DNA of 64,000 bases from Salinarimonas sp. Its GTDB lineage: Bacteria; Pseudomonadota; Alphaproteobacteria; Rhizobiales; Beijerinckiaceae. Position 1 is the first letter of the stretch, and each line of letters opens with the position of its first letter. The translations under genes were made by a program, and so were the position numbers. The DNA is taken from contig NZ_CP157794.1 in NCBI RefSeq assembly GCF_040111675.1, forward strand, positions 186,001-250,000, written 5' to 3'. Shown here one piece after another: positions 17,155 to 25,927 of the stretch. The notes beneath the pieces are model-generated. The model searched no databases. It had not been told where the DNA came from and saw only the letters and a program-made list of their open reading frames with translations.

Positions 17155-18456
17155 TCACGCGCTCTGGAGCTGGGCGTCGGGAACCTGCGGCCGCCAGTCG
17201 ATCATCGAGGGGAGAGCCGCGACGCCGCGGGGGCGGCCGAGCAGGCGCGACAGGATTTGCCCGCTTCTCCAGGCGAGGAGGCTCAGGTTGGGGTCGGCGA
17301 GGCCCTTTTGGCGCATCGCCCGGTTCTGTACGAAGATGTGCCGGTCCGGCGGGCCGTCCCAACGGGCGGCGTAGGTGTCGTCGAGCGCGATCTCCTCGCC
17401 CTCCCACGTCAGGCGCGGGGCGAGACCCGACAGCATCTCGAGGTCGGGATAGCGATAGCCGGTCGCCAGGACGATCACGTCGGCGTGGACCAGCTCCGTC
17501 TCGTCGGTCTCGACGTGTCGCGTTACCGCGAGCCAGGCGCCGCCGTCGCGGCCGACCGTCTTCAGGCGGCGCCCGGGCATAAGGGCCGCAAAACCGCTCT
17601 CGCCGTCCACGAACCGGCGCATGTACAAGGCCTGGTAGATCGCCTTCAGGGTCTCGGGGGAAATGCCGTCGCTCGCGAGGATGTTGCGCGTCACGAAGTC
17701 CGCACGGTCGGCGAGCTGCCGCGACGCGAAGAGCGCGACCTGGCAGGGCATGAAGAGGTCGTTCGTGAACGGGCTGTCGTCGATCGGCCAGAAGCATTCC
17801 CGGCTCGAGATCCAGGTGGTCCGCGCGGGCCGTTGCGACCCGCGTCGCGTGAGCAGGTCGAGAACCACCTCGGCTCCCGACTGGCCGCCGCCGACGACCA
17901 CGACACGCCGGCCAGCAAGCGAGGCGCCAATCGTGAGATGATTGTTGCAATGATAGATCGTATCTCCCAGCTTGTCTGCGAGCTGCTCGGGAACCTTCGG
18001 CGTCTTGCCGATGCCGATCGAGACGGAGCGCGCCCGCAGCAGACGCTTGCTCGTGCGCACCGTGAAGTCGCCGTCGAACCCGATCTCCTCGACCGGCTCG
18101 CCGAATCGAACGAGCGTGTTCCGATCCGCCGCCCAGGTCATGTAGTCGGCGAACTCCCGGCGCGAGACGGATTCGAAGCGCGCGTTGAGGAAATGGTACA
18201 GGCGCCCGGCCTGATGCAGATAGTTGACGAAGGAATAGGGATTGGACGGATCGTGAAGGGTCACGAGGTCCTTGAACAGCGAGACCTGAAGGCTCGCGTC
18301 CTCGATCTGCATGCCGTCGTGCCAGCTGAACGACGGCTTCGCGTCCAGGAATGTCGCGTCGACCCCAGCCCGCTCGAGAAGGCAGGCCAAGCTCAGGTTC
18401 GCTGGGCCGACGCCGACGCCGATGCAGGTGTGGACGGGTTCGTTCGCCTGCGTCAT
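17155..18456 (-). CDS. Flavin-dependent L-lysine/L-ornithine N-monooxygenase
   Basis: 433 aa, SidA/IucD/PvdA family. FAD site GVGVGPANLS near residue 13, NADPH site VVVVGGGQSGAEV near residue 190, substrate-region DDSPFTNDLF, and the C-terminal VLATGYRYPD motif near 330. Members hydroxylate the side-chain amine of Lys or Orn. Downstream partners (DAO oxidase, cupin/MetRS) point to lysine N6-hydroxylation as the first step of hydrazine formation rather than hydroxamate siderophore synthesis. First gene of the operon. A good ribosome site GGGAGGA lies 5-6 bases before the ATG. The promoter should lie in the 18457-18599 divergent region. Confidence 0.93.
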   Translation of the reverse strand: MTQANEPVHTCIGVGVGPANLSLACLLERAGVDATFLDAKPSFSWHDGMQIEDASLQVSLFKDLVTLHDPSNPYSFVNYLHQAGRLYHFLNARFESVSRREFADYMTWAADRNTLVRFGEPVEEIGFDGDFTVRTSKRLLRARSVSIGIGKTPKVPEQLADKLGDTIYHCNNHLTIGASLAGRRVVVVGGGQSGAEVVLDLLTRRGSQRPARTTWISSRECFWPIDDSPFTNDLFMPCQVALFASRQLADRADFVTRNILASDGISPETLKAIYQALYMRRFVDGESGFAALMPGRRLKTVGRDGGAWLAVTRHVETDETELVHADVIVLATGYRYPDLEMLSGLAPRLTWEGEEIALDDTYAARWDGPPDRHIFVQNRAMRQKGLADPNLSLLAWRSGQILSRLLGRPRGVAALPSMIDWRPQVPDAQLQSA

Positions 18457-18515
18457 GCCTTTCCTCCCGGTGGCTCCGCCGAAGCGCTGAGACCGCTTCT
18501 AATTGTTTGTCATTG

Positions 18516-18523
18516 CGCCTAAC
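18516..18523. promoter_or_regulatory. CGCCTAAC element shared with region 954-961
   Basis: CGCCTAAC recurs in both divergent intergenic regions of the cluster in the same orientation. Here it is a half-site without its inverted partner. It is short enough to be chance, so the regulatory role is only suggested. Confidence 0.2.
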
Positions 18524-18549
18524 AGTTGCCACGGAGGGGCGCGAAGTTA

Positions 18550-18600
18550 CGTGAACGTGGCGTGAAATTCGTGTTTTTGAGCGTTGCGCACTGCGTGAAA
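18550..18600 (+). promoter_or_regulatory. Candidate SARP operator array upstream of the regulator
   Basis: CGTGAA occurs at 18550, 18561 and 18594, offsets of 11 and 33 bp, i.e. all on one helical face. A degenerate CGTTGC lies near the intermediate phase at 18582. The same CGTGAA-N5-CGTGAA unit sits in the other divergent region at 1032-1048. Placement between the N-monooxygenase operon and the BTAD regulator gene suggests autoregulation and control of the large operon. The local sequence is also richer in A/T than its surroundings. Confidence 0.5.
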
Positions 18601-20690
18601 TGCATGCGATGGTTCCTGTAGAATGTGCGGTCGAGATCGGCATGGTCGAGTTGTTCCTCTTCGGTGAGCCCTGTCTGCGAGGCGGCGTCGGCCGGGCGAA
18701 CGCCCCCGCCTTGCGCCGGCAGACCACCACGCTGCTCGGACTCCTCGTCGTCGCTGGCGCGGCGGGGATGCGGCGCGAGAGGCTCGCCTCCCTGCTCTGG
18801 CCGGACCGCGACGAGGAACATGCGCGCGCCAGCCTGCGGCAGGCGCTCACGGCGTTGAGGCGGGTTCTCGAGGGGACGAGCCTTACTCTCGTCGCGGGCG
18901 TCTCAATGGTGCAGCTGCAGGGCGAGGCGTCCAGCGTGGACGTCTGGGCGTTCGAGCCCGAGGCCGCCGACCTCATCGAGCGCAGCGGCCCGCCGGAGCG
19001 GTTCGCGGCGGTGGCGGATCTCTACCGCGAGGAGCTGATGCCGGGTCACCTGTGCGCTCGCCCCGCCGAGGAGGCGATCGCCGCCGCTCGCGAGCGAATG
19101 CACCAGATGGCGCTGCGGCTCGTCGAGGCCTACAGCCGACTGACCAACCCCGGCGCGCCCTGCGAAGCGTTCGCCCGCAAGCTTCTCGCGACCGATCCCG
19201 TGGCCGAGGAGGCGCACCGCGCTCTGATCCGATGTGCGCTGCATGACGGGCGCAGCAATCGGGCCCGTCGTCTCTTCGATCAATGCCGCGAACTCCTGAG
19301 CGTCGAGCTCGGCGTCGAGCCGGAGCCCGAGACCCTCGAGCTCGCGGGTGCGCTCGGCGCCGGCGCAGCGCCGGCGCGCGATGTGACGTGCGCTCCCGAG
19401 GCGGAGAGCCCGACGCTTTCGCGACACGAGGACTTACCCCCGCCCGGCGTCCCCGCGCCGGGCCCCAAGAGGCCGAACGGCGTCGCGCCGAACGTGTCGG
19501 CCAGGCCGGCGCTCGTCGTCCTCCCGTTCGAGGCGCGCGGCGACGACGAGGCTTTCGCGATCGCGCACGGCATCGTCGAGGAGCTCGCCTGTGGGATCGC
19601 TCGGATGCGGAATTGCGACGTGATCGCGCGACAGTCAGCCTATGCCTACAAGGACCGTTTCGTCGACGCGCGCACGATCGGCCAACAGCTCGGCGTCGGT
19701 TACATCGTCGACGGCGCGCTCAATCTCGAGGGTCCCGTGCTGCGGCTCCACGTGCAGCTGGTCGACGCGCGTTCCGCCGTGGTGATCTGGAGCAGACGAT
19801 ACGACGAGCGCATCTCGAATGCGATCGATCTCCAGCAATCGGTCGCGAGCCAGATTGCGGGTGCGCTCGCGCCCGGAATTCGGCGCCGGGAGATCGAGCT
19901 CGTCGGCGCGCGCCCGCTCGGCGATCTGGACGTTTATGGGCTGGTGCTGCGCGCCTATCCTCAATTATGGACACATCGGCGCGACGGCAACGCGAGCGCG
20001 CTCTCGCTCCTCGACCGTGCGCTGGAGATCGATCCGGGCCATTGTCTCGCGCTGTCTCTGAAGAGCTGGCTCCTGGCGATGAAGGTCTGCTATCTTTGGT
20101 CGGGTCAGCCGGAGCGTGAACGCGCCTCGTCTCTCGAGCTGGCCGACCGGGCGGCGCAAAACGCCGACGACGATCCAACGGCGCTCGCCGCTCTCGCAGC
20201 GACCTATTCCCTCTCCTCTGCCGATCTCCACCGGGCCGCCTTCTTCGTCGCCTCTAGCCTGGAGGCAGATCCCTGCAATGCCTGGGGGTGGATGCGAAAG
20301 GGCTGGCTGCACGCCATCGCCCGGGAGCCGGCTGAGGCGATCGCCGCGATCGATCGCGCCCAGACGCTCAGCCCGATCGACCCGTTCCTGTTCAACTGCT
20401 ATTTCGGGCGCGCGATGGCCGAGAGCGTGACCGGCAATTTCGCGGCTGCCGCCGACCTCGTCCGAGGCGGCATCAACCGGAGCCGCGGCGCTGTCTGGGC
20501 CTACCGAATGCTCGCCTCGTTCTGCTGTCGCGCGGGCGACATGGATGGCGCGCGCGAAGCCGTCGACCGCTTCCGCCAGCACCATCCGACCGTCACGATC
20601 TCGGACCTGCGCCGCTGCCTGCCCCCTGCGCTGGTGGCGGGCGACCAGGACCACCTCGTGGCGCTCGCTGCGCTCGGGCTGCCCGATTGA
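18600..20690 (+). CDS. SARP/BTAD-type transcriptional regulator with TolB-like and TPR domains
   Basis: 696 aa from the first ATG; in-frame ATGs at 18609 and 18642 are possible, and the last gives the most family-like N-terminus (MVELFLFGEP) with a weak GAGAT ribosome site. Order: winged-helix OmpR/PhoB-type DNA-binding domain (RRERLASLLWPDRDEEHARASLRQAL), BTAD helical domain to about residue 250, a Pro-rich linker, a TolB-N/adenylate-cyclase-associated domain (PALVVLPFEARG onward, about 300-430), and tetratricopeptide-like helices to the end. Such regulators activate neighbouring biosynthetic operons, as SARPs do in actinomycetes. It is divergent from the 12-gene operon and lies beside phased CGTGAA repeats, so it is the likely cluster activator. 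Confidence 0.87.
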   Translation: MHAMVPVECAVEIGMVELFLFGEPCLRGGVGRANAPALRRQTTTLLGLLVVAGAAGMRRERLASLLWPDRDEEHARASLRQALTALRRVLEGTSLTLVAGVSMVQLQGEASSVDVWAFEPEAADLIERSGPPERFAAVADLYREELMPGHLCARPAEEAIAAARERMHQMALRLVEAYSRLTNPGAPCEAFARKLLATDPVAEEAHRALIRCALHDGRSNRARRLFDQCRELLSVELGVEPEPETLELAGALGAGAAPARDVTCAPEAESPTLSRHEDLPPPGVPAPGPKRPNGVAPNVSARPALVVLPFEARGDDEAFAIAHGIVEELACGIARMRNCDVIARQSAYAYKDRFVDARTIGQQLGVGYIVDGALNLEGPVLRLHVQLVDARSAVVIWSRRYDERISNAIDLQQSVASQIAGALAPGIRRREIELVGARPLGDLDVYGLVLRAYPQLWTHRRDGNASALSLLDRALEIDPGHCLALSLKSWLLAMKVCYLWSGQPERERASSLELADRAAQNADDDPTALAALAATYSLSSADLHRAAFFVASSLEADPCNAWGWMRKGWLHAIAREPAEAIAAIDRAQTLSPIDPFLFNCYFGRAMAESVTGNFAAAADLVRGGINRSRGAVWAYRMLASFCCRAGDMDGAREAVDRFRQHHPTVTISDLRRCLPPALVAGDQDHLVALAALGLPD

Positions 20691-20705
20691 AGCCCGCGTG
20701 AAGCC

Positions 20706-21335
20706 TCAGAAGGCGTGACCGAGCACGGCCGCACCGAGCCCCGCGAAGACGAGGCCGAAGCCGCCGTCGACGACGACGCGCGCCCGCCCGTAGAAGCGGC
20801 GGGGATGCTCGGAGGAGAAGACGAGCCCGTATCCGCCGTAGATGAGCAGCGCCTCAAGGGCGATCGCAACCGCGAAGAGCACCAGCAGCAGGTTCGAGGT
20901 CGTCACGGAGGTGACGTAGGTCGCGATCGAGGCCCAGAAGAGCGCCACCTTCGGGTTCGTAGCCGTTACGGCGAGGCCCTTGAGAAAAGCACGCCCGCTG
21001 CGGATATCGCCGCTCGCGGCGATGTCGGCGCTCCCCGCCTTCAGCACGGACCGAACGCTCTTGTAGCCGAGGAACAGGAGGTACATGCCGCCGAGGATGC
21101 TGAGGACGCGCAGCGCTTGCGGATAGGTGTCGAACAGCGTGGCCATTCCGAAGGACATGCTCAGCGACCAGAAGAATGCCCCGAAGGCGATGCCGCACGC
21201 CACCGCGAGGCTCGGCCCGCGGCCCGCGCCCAGCGCGGTCGAGGCGACGGCGACCATGTTGGGTCCCGGCGACAAGGCGGCGAGGCCGAAGGCGATCCAC
21301 GCCGCCCCGAGTCCGAGAAAGACGGTCTGTTCCAT
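20706..21335 (-). CDS. LysE/RhtB family exporter
   Basis: 209 aa from the ATG at 21335, which follows GGGAG; the longer frame to 21383 lacks a ribosome site. About six hydrophobic segments and the family motif LSPGPNMVAVAS with ATNPKVALFWAS identify a LysE/RhtB translocator. These inner-membrane proteins export amino acids or small amino-acid-derived molecules using the proton gradient. It converges on the regulator gene, 15 bp after its stop. Export of the cluster's product or of an amino-acid by-product is conceivable from position but is not demonstrated. Confidence 0.85.
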   Translation of the reverse strand: MEQTVFLGLGAAWIAFGLAALSPGPNMVAVASTALGAGRGPSLAVACGIAFGAFFWSLSMSFGMATLFDTYPQALRVLSILGGMYLLFLGYKSVRSVLKAGSADIAASGDIRSGRAFLKGLAVTATNPKVALFWASIATYVTSVTTSNLLLVLFAVAIALEALLIYGGYGLVFSSEHPRRFYGRARVVVDGGFGLVFAGLGAAVLGHAF

Positions 21336-21448
21336 TGCGTTCAGCTCCCATGCGGACGGTAGGTCCGGAGCGAACGCTTTCACGTCCGCGTGGAAATGGG
21401 CGGGAACACGGCGTCAAGTCGGCGTGCGCGCCGCGGGAAAACAGCGCG

Positions 21449-22246
21449 TCAGGGCGACAGGACACGCGCGATAGCGCCGCCGACGCTCGTCGAGGGGTCG
21501 GCGAGGAGCCTCAGCGCCATGGCGCAGGAGGTCAGGACGATGAGCGGACGAATCAGCCGTGCGCCGTGCGCCATCGCGAGACGAGCGCCGATCTGCGCGC
21601 CGATGATGGATCCGAGCGCCATCACGAGCCCGGCGCTCCAGACGACCGCGCCGGCCGCGACGAAGAAGACGAGCCCGGCGAAGTTGCTCGCGGCGTTGGC
21701 CGTCTTGGTCAGCGCGGTCGCCTTCACGAGCCCGTAGCCGCGAGCGGCGACGAAGCCCGCCATGTAGAACGACCCTGCGCCGGGGCCGAACAGGCCGTCG
21801 TAGAAGCCCACCGCCGGCACGACCGTCGCCGAGAAGCGCCGCTGCGACATCCGCGCCTTCACGTCCGCATCGCCGATGCGCCGGGCGAAGCCGAAATAGA
21901 CCGCGATGGCGATCAACAGGATGGGCACGATGGCCTCCAGGGCCGCGCGCGGCAGAAGGGTCGCGCATAGCGCGCCGAGCAGGGACGCGGCCCCGGCGAT
22001 CGCCGCGGCCGGGGCCGCCCTTCGCCAGTCGATCAGTCCCTTGCGGCCGTACGCGGAGGCGGACGAGACGGTCGCCGCCGTTGCGAGGACCTTGTTCGTG
22101 GCGATCGCCGACAGGGGATCGAGGCCGGCCAGCATCAGAACGGGCACGGTGACCAGCCCGCCGCCGCCGCCGATCGAATCGATGACGGCTGCACCGATCG
22201 CGACCGCGAACAGGATCGCCAGCAACTCGAACTCGAGGCCGGTCAT
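21449..22246 (-). CDS. TauE/SafE (TSUP) family membrane transporter
   Basis: 265 aa from ATG 22246. A second ATG at 22252 touches the GGGAGG ribosome site and is too close to be used well. The Gly-rich DSIGGGGGLVTVP at the N-terminus and the repeated GFYDGLFGPGAGSFYM in the second half are the paired motifs of TSUP transporters, with about eight membrane helices. Members export sulfite, sulfoacetate or other small anions. Its relation to the cluster is unclear, although sulfur-containing (cysteine) chemistry occurs next door. Confidence 0.85.
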   Translation of the reverse strand: MTGLEFELLAILFAVAIGAAVIDSIGGGGGLVTVPVLMLAGLDPLSAIATNKVLATAATVSSASAYGRKGLIDWRRAAPAAAIAGAASLLGALCATLLPRAALEAIVPILLIAIAVYFGFARRIGDADVKARMSQRRFSATVVPAVGFYDGLFGPGAGSFYMAGFVAARGYGLVKATALTKTANAASNFAGLVFFVAAGAVVWSAGLVMALGSIIGAQIGARLAMAHGARLIRPLIVLTSCAMALRLLADPSTSVGGAIARVLSP

Positions 22247-22309
22247 TATCATCCTCCCTATACGTAACGCCGGCCCCCGGAAGGGCGCCGCGCGTCGAGT
22301 CGAGGCCTA

Positions 22310-23365
22310 GAGCAGATTCTCACCACTCGGGTTCATATCCTGCTGCGGTGAAGAAGTTCGCGCATTCCTCTGGCGGGAAGGCTTCGATGGCGTCGGCGAC
22401 GGCGCTCCAGAGGGCGTCGCGCGTCCGGGCGGCGACCTTCCTGAGCAGGGCCTTCAGCTTGGCGAAGGCGTTCTCGATGGGGTTGAAGTCCGGGCTGTAG
22501 GGCGGCAGGAAGCGCAGCTCGGCTCCGGCCGCCTCGATGGCCTCGCGCACGGCGGGGGTCTTGTGGCTGGCGAGGTTGTCCATGATCACCACGTCGCCGG
22601 GGCTCAGCGTCGGAACCAGGACCTGCTGGACGTAGGCGAGGAAGCTCGCCGCGTTGATCGCGCCGTCGATCAGCATCGGCGCGTCGATCCCGCCGATCCT
22701 GAGCCCGGCCACGAAGGTCGTGGTGCGCCAATGGCCGTGAGGGATGCCGGCGCGCAGGCGCTCGCCTTCGGGGGCGCGGCCCCGCAACCGCGCCATCTTG
22801 GTGTTGAGCCAGGTCTCGTCGATGAAGATCAGCCGCTGCGGGTCGAGCTCGGGCTGCTCCTCGAACCAGGCCTCGCGGGCCGCGGCGACGTCGGCGCGGT
22901 CCTACTCGCTGGCGTGGCCGGACTTTTTTTGAACGTCAGGCCGTGGCGGCCGAAGAAGCGGTGCACCGTCGAGGGCGCGAAGCGCTCGCCGTGCTCGCGC
23001 TCGAGCCGCTCGGCGATCTCGACGAGGGTGAGATCCGGCGCCTCCTCCACCATCGCGAGGATGACCGGGCCGAGCGCCTCGATCCGCCCGGACCGCGTGT
23101 CGCCGCCTTGCGCCCGCGGCGCGACCGAGCCCGTCTCGCGCCGAAGGTTGAACCACTTCACCGCCGCGGACGGCGCGATCCCGAAGCGGTCCGCCGCGGC
23201 CCGGCGGCTCATGCCGGCATCGACCGCAGCGAGGACGCGCTGCCTCAGATCCATCGAGAGGGGCTTCGTCATGGCGGCTGGCCTCCTCCGCCAGCCTCTA
23301 CCGTGAATCACGAACTGGCCTCGAAGGGAATCCCCCGCGCGATTCCATCAGGAAGCGATCTGCTC
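22310..23365. mobile_element. IS630-family insertion sequence (degenerate)
   Basis: The element is bounded by matching ends GAGCAGAT (22310) and ATCTGCTC (23365), terminal inverted repeats. Each is flanked by TA (22308-22309 and 23366-23367), the target duplication expected of IS630/Tc1 elements. Length is 1056 bp. It contains one transposase reading frame in two phases with an additional stop. It inserted between a TSUP transporter gene and a small unknown gene and appears not to break either. Confidence 0.87.
22320..23272 (-). pseudogene. IS630-family transposase, frameshifted and with an in-frame stop
   Basis: The N-terminal part (from ATG 23272) encodes the helix-turn-helix region MDLRQRVLAAVDAGMSRRAA. 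At an A7 run (minus strand, 22930-22924) the frame must shift -1 to reach the DDE part. A7 slippage is a known programmed device in IS630 elements, so the shift alone need not be a lesion. A TAG at 22904-22902 follows in the shifted frame (...HASE-stop-DRADV); CAG is expected there, so this looks like a real inactivating change. Beyond it all three catalytic acids are kept: [17 protein letters not shown] and [11 protein letters not shown]. Confidence 0.85.
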
Positions 23366-23404
23366 TAGCCTACAGGACTCGGCTCGGACGAACGGGAGCG
23401 ATCC

Positions 23405-23668
23405 ATGTCAAATCACGCGCAGAACCTGGCCGGCGGCCTCTTCGGTGCGGTCATGGCGGTGGGCCTCGCCGCACGCCAGCGGCAGGCGCAGGCGCCGATC
23501 GTGCGGACGTCGCCGCGCCTCGTGCGTTCCACCCAGCGCCTCGTCGACGCGCTTACCGCCGAGCGCGAGAAGACCCGGGCGCTGAGCGCCCGGATCGAGA
23601 GCATCGAGGCCGAGAATGCGAAGCTGCGGCGAGCCCTCCGGCTCAGTGCAGCCGCGGCGCGTCGCTGA
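23405..23668 (+). CDS. Small membrane-anchored coiled-coil protein, unknown
   Basis: 87 aa. A hydrophobic N-terminal stretch (AGGLFGAVMAVGLA, residues 9-22) could anchor it in the membrane. The C-terminal half is a predicted coiled coil with heptad-like TAEREKTRALSARIESIEAENAKLRRAL. GGGAG lies 9 bases before the ATG. Its end overlaps the opposite-strand unknown gene by 26 bp. No family is recognised. Confidence 0.6.
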   Translation: MSNHAQNLAGGLFGAVMAVGLAARQRQAQAPIVRTSPRLVRSTQRLVDALTAEREKTRALSARIESIEAENAKLRRALRLSAAAARR

Positions 23669-24197
23669 CCGAGGACGCCGGATCTGCGATCATCGCCGCC
23701 GGCATGGCGTAGCGGATCTCCTCGCGGCGATCGCGGATCGCCGCCCGCGTCATCGGCAGCAGGCGGGGATGCGCCCGCTCGCCGTCCACATGGGCGAGGA
23801 TCACGTCCGGTGCGTCGTCCAGCACTGTGCGGGCCTGCTCGACCGTCAGCGCCAGCGCCCAGGCGCGCAGCTCCGACGGCAGCGCACGGAGGCTCGAGGC
23901 GCGCGGACGGCGGCCGTGGATCTTCGCCGTGCAGACGTCGTGAAGGGCGAAGATCCGGCGAACCCCGGGCCCGAGCTCGTCGGGCGAGCAGACGTCCTCG
24001 AGGTAGGGGCTGCGCCGCGCCGCCCCGACGTCCCGCGGCTCGGGGCCGTCGATCGCGTCGGCGGGTGCGGCGTCGAGGACGTCGTCTACGTCCTGTGCGA
24101 GGTCGGCGCCGGCCTCGACGACCGGACGGCCGGGCGCGCCGAAGTCGTCGATGAGCCGCCCGACGACGTCGTCCAAATCGTTCCGCCCCGTCTTCAC
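23643..24197 (-). CDS. Hypothetical protein
   Basis: 184 aa from a GTG start. The C-terminal half has convincing protein-like composition (LPSELRAWALALTVEQARTVLDDA) and the N-terminal half is Asp- and Ala-rich. No domain, signal peptide or membrane segment is recognised and no ribosome site is evident, so the true start may be further in. The opposite strand is also open here and remains a less likely alternative. Confidence 0.5.
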   Translation of the reverse strand: MKTGRNDLDDVVGRLIDDFGAPGRPVVEAGADLAQDVDDVLDAAPADAIDGPEPRDVGAARRSPYLEDVCSPDELGPGVRRIFALHDVCTAKIHGRRPRASSLRALPSELRAWALALTVEQARTVLDDAPDVILAHVDGERAHPRLLPMTRAAIRDRREEIRYAMPAAMIADPASSVSDAPRLH

Positions 24198-24401
24198 CGA
24201 GCCGCAGTCGATCAGGATCTTGCGCGTGCGGCCGGACCTCCGCCGGCGCGCCGTGACCGTTATTTCCGAGCTTTCCGGCGCCGCTCCGCGGCCTCAGTCG
24301 TCAGACCCGCCCCTTCTAAGGTGCGCAGCGATGATAGATGTCACAGGTAGTGAGACGCCCGAGGAGGGCGGCGTGGAAAGCCGAGGTCCTGCTTGGATTT
24401 G

Positions 24402-24423
24402 GCCTGAACGAAGGGTTTCAGGC
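24402..24423 (-). other. Hairpin just 3' of tRNA-Thr
   Basis: A perfect 7-bp inverted repeat GCCTGAA / TTCAGGC with an 8-base loop lies directly after the tRNA 3' end. There is no following T-run, so it is more likely a processing or weak termination structure than a classical terminator. Confidence 0.3.
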
Positions 24424-24498
<75 letters not shown>

Positions 24499-24624
24499 GG
24501 ATGCGGGCGCCGGCGTTCCCGAGGGGCGCGGCGCGCGGTGACCGGGTGCATAGAGGATCGCGGGCGGGGACGCAAGGCGAAATGTGCCCGCTCCGTCCCG
24601 CCCCCGGGCGGCGCGGCGCGGCGC

Positions 24625-25854
24625 CTATTCGGCGGCCTGCGCCTGCGGCTCGAAGGCCAGCCCCAGCGTGCTCCAGACCTCGACCAGCGCGTCGCGCAGG
24701 CGCTGGATGTCGGCCTCCGTATGCAGCGGGGTGGGCGTGACGCGAAGCCGCTCCGTCCCGCGCGGGACGGTGGGGTAGTTGATCGGCTGGATGTAGATGC
24801 CGTGGCGCTCCAGCAGCCGATCGGATGCGGCCTTGCAGGCCTCGGGGTCGCGCACCATCACCGGGACGATGTGGGTGGGCGTCGGCATCACCGGGATGCC
24901 GGCGGCCATCAGCACCGCCTTCGTACGCGCCGCCTGGCGCTGCTGGCCCTCTCGCTCGACGCGCGACTGCTTCAGGTGGCGCACCGAGGCCGCCGCCGCG
25001 GCGCAGATCGCCGGCGGCAGGGCGGTGGTGAAGATGAAGCCCTGCGCGTAGGAGCGCACGGCGTCGATCACGGCGCTCTTCGCCGTCACGTAGCCGCCGA
25101 GCACGCCGAAGGCCTTGCCGAGCGTCCCCTCGATCACGTCCACGCGGCCCATCACGCCGTCGCGCTCGGCGATGCCGGCGCCGCGCGCGCCGTACATGCC
25201 CACCGCATGCACCTCGTCGAGATAGGTCATGGCGCCGTAGCGCTCCGCGAGGTCGCAGATGCGCCCGATCGGGGCGACGTCGCCGTCCATCGAGTAGACG
25301 CTCTCGAAGACGATCAGCTTGGGCCGGTCCCCGGCCGCCCGGAGGAGCTCCTCCAGATGGGCGAGGTCGTTGTGGCGCCAGATCTTCTTCTCGCAGCCGG
25401 ACTGGCGCACGCCCTCGATCATGGAATTGTGGTTGAGCGCGTCCGACAGGATCAGGCAGTTCGGGATCAGCTTGGCGATCGTCGAGATGCCGGCCTGGTT
25501 GGAGATGTAGCCGGAGGTGAAGACCAGCGCCGCCTCCTTGCCGTGGAGGTCGGCGAGCTCGCGCTCGAGCTCCACGATCGGGTGGCTGTTGCCGGAGATG
25601 TTGCGGGTGCCGCCGGCGCCGGTGCCGCAGCGCTCGGCCGTCGCGGTCATCGCCGCGATCACGTCCGCGTGCTGGCCCATGCCGAGATAGTCGTTGGAGC
25701 ACCAGACCGTGATCTCGCGCGGGCCGCCGGGCGCGCCGTGCCAGGTGGCCCGCGGGAAGCGGCCGGCGATGCGCTCGAGATCCGCGAAGACGCGGTAGCG
25801 CCGCTCGGTCTTGAGGGCCTCGACGGCCGTCTCGAAATAGCGTGTGTAGTCCAT
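24625..25854 (-). CDS. hemA: 5-aminolevulinate synthase
   Basis: 409 aa, the Shemin-pathway enzyme of alphaproteobacteria that condenses glycine with succinyl-CoA to 5-aminolevulinate for heme. The PLP lysine is Lys247 in EGTLGKAFG; other signatures are [21 protein letters not shown] and [10 protein letters not shown]. The start MDYTRYFE with GGTGAGG before it matches the family; an ATG at 25872 is possible. An FNR/FixK-type box lies 74 bp upstream (25928-25941), suggesting induction at low oxygen. The frame continues open far upstream, antisense to murA, but that extension has no meaning. Confidence 0.97.
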   Translation of the reverse strand: MDYTRYFETAVEALKTERRYRVFADLERIAGRFPRATWHGAPGGPREITVWCSNDYLGMGQHADVIAAMTATAERCGTGAGGTRNISGNSHPIVELERELADLHGKEAALVFTSGYISNQAGISTIAKLIPNCLILSDALNHNSMIEGVRQSGCEKKIWRHNDLAHLEELLRAAGDRPKLIVFESVYSMDGDVAPIGRICDLAERYGAMTYLDEVHAVGMYGARGAGIAERDGVMGRVDVIEGTLGKAFGVLGGYVTAKSAVIDAVRSYAQGFIFTTALPPAICAAAAASVRHLKQSRVEREGQQRQAARTKAVLMAAGIPVMPTPTHIVPVMVRDPEACKAASDRLLERHGIYIQPINYPTVPRGTERLRVTPTPLHTEADIQRLRDALVEVWSTLGLAFEPQAQAAE

Positions 25855-25927
25855 GACCTCACCGGGGGACATGCGGGCGTCGGGGGCGCGCCCGTGCGCA
25901 TCGAGCCTGTTCGAACGGCTTTTTGCC

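Noticed and set aside
17155..18456. Hydroxamate siderophore gene
   Set aside because: No IucA/C-type synthetase, formyl/acetyl-hydroxyornithine assembly, TonB receptor or ferric reductase is in the window; the DAO and cupin/MetRS neighbours fit N-N formation.
22902..22904. TAG as recoded (e.g. read-through) codon in the transposase
   Set aside because: No evidence for recoding; a CAG to TAG change in a degenerate IS is simpler.
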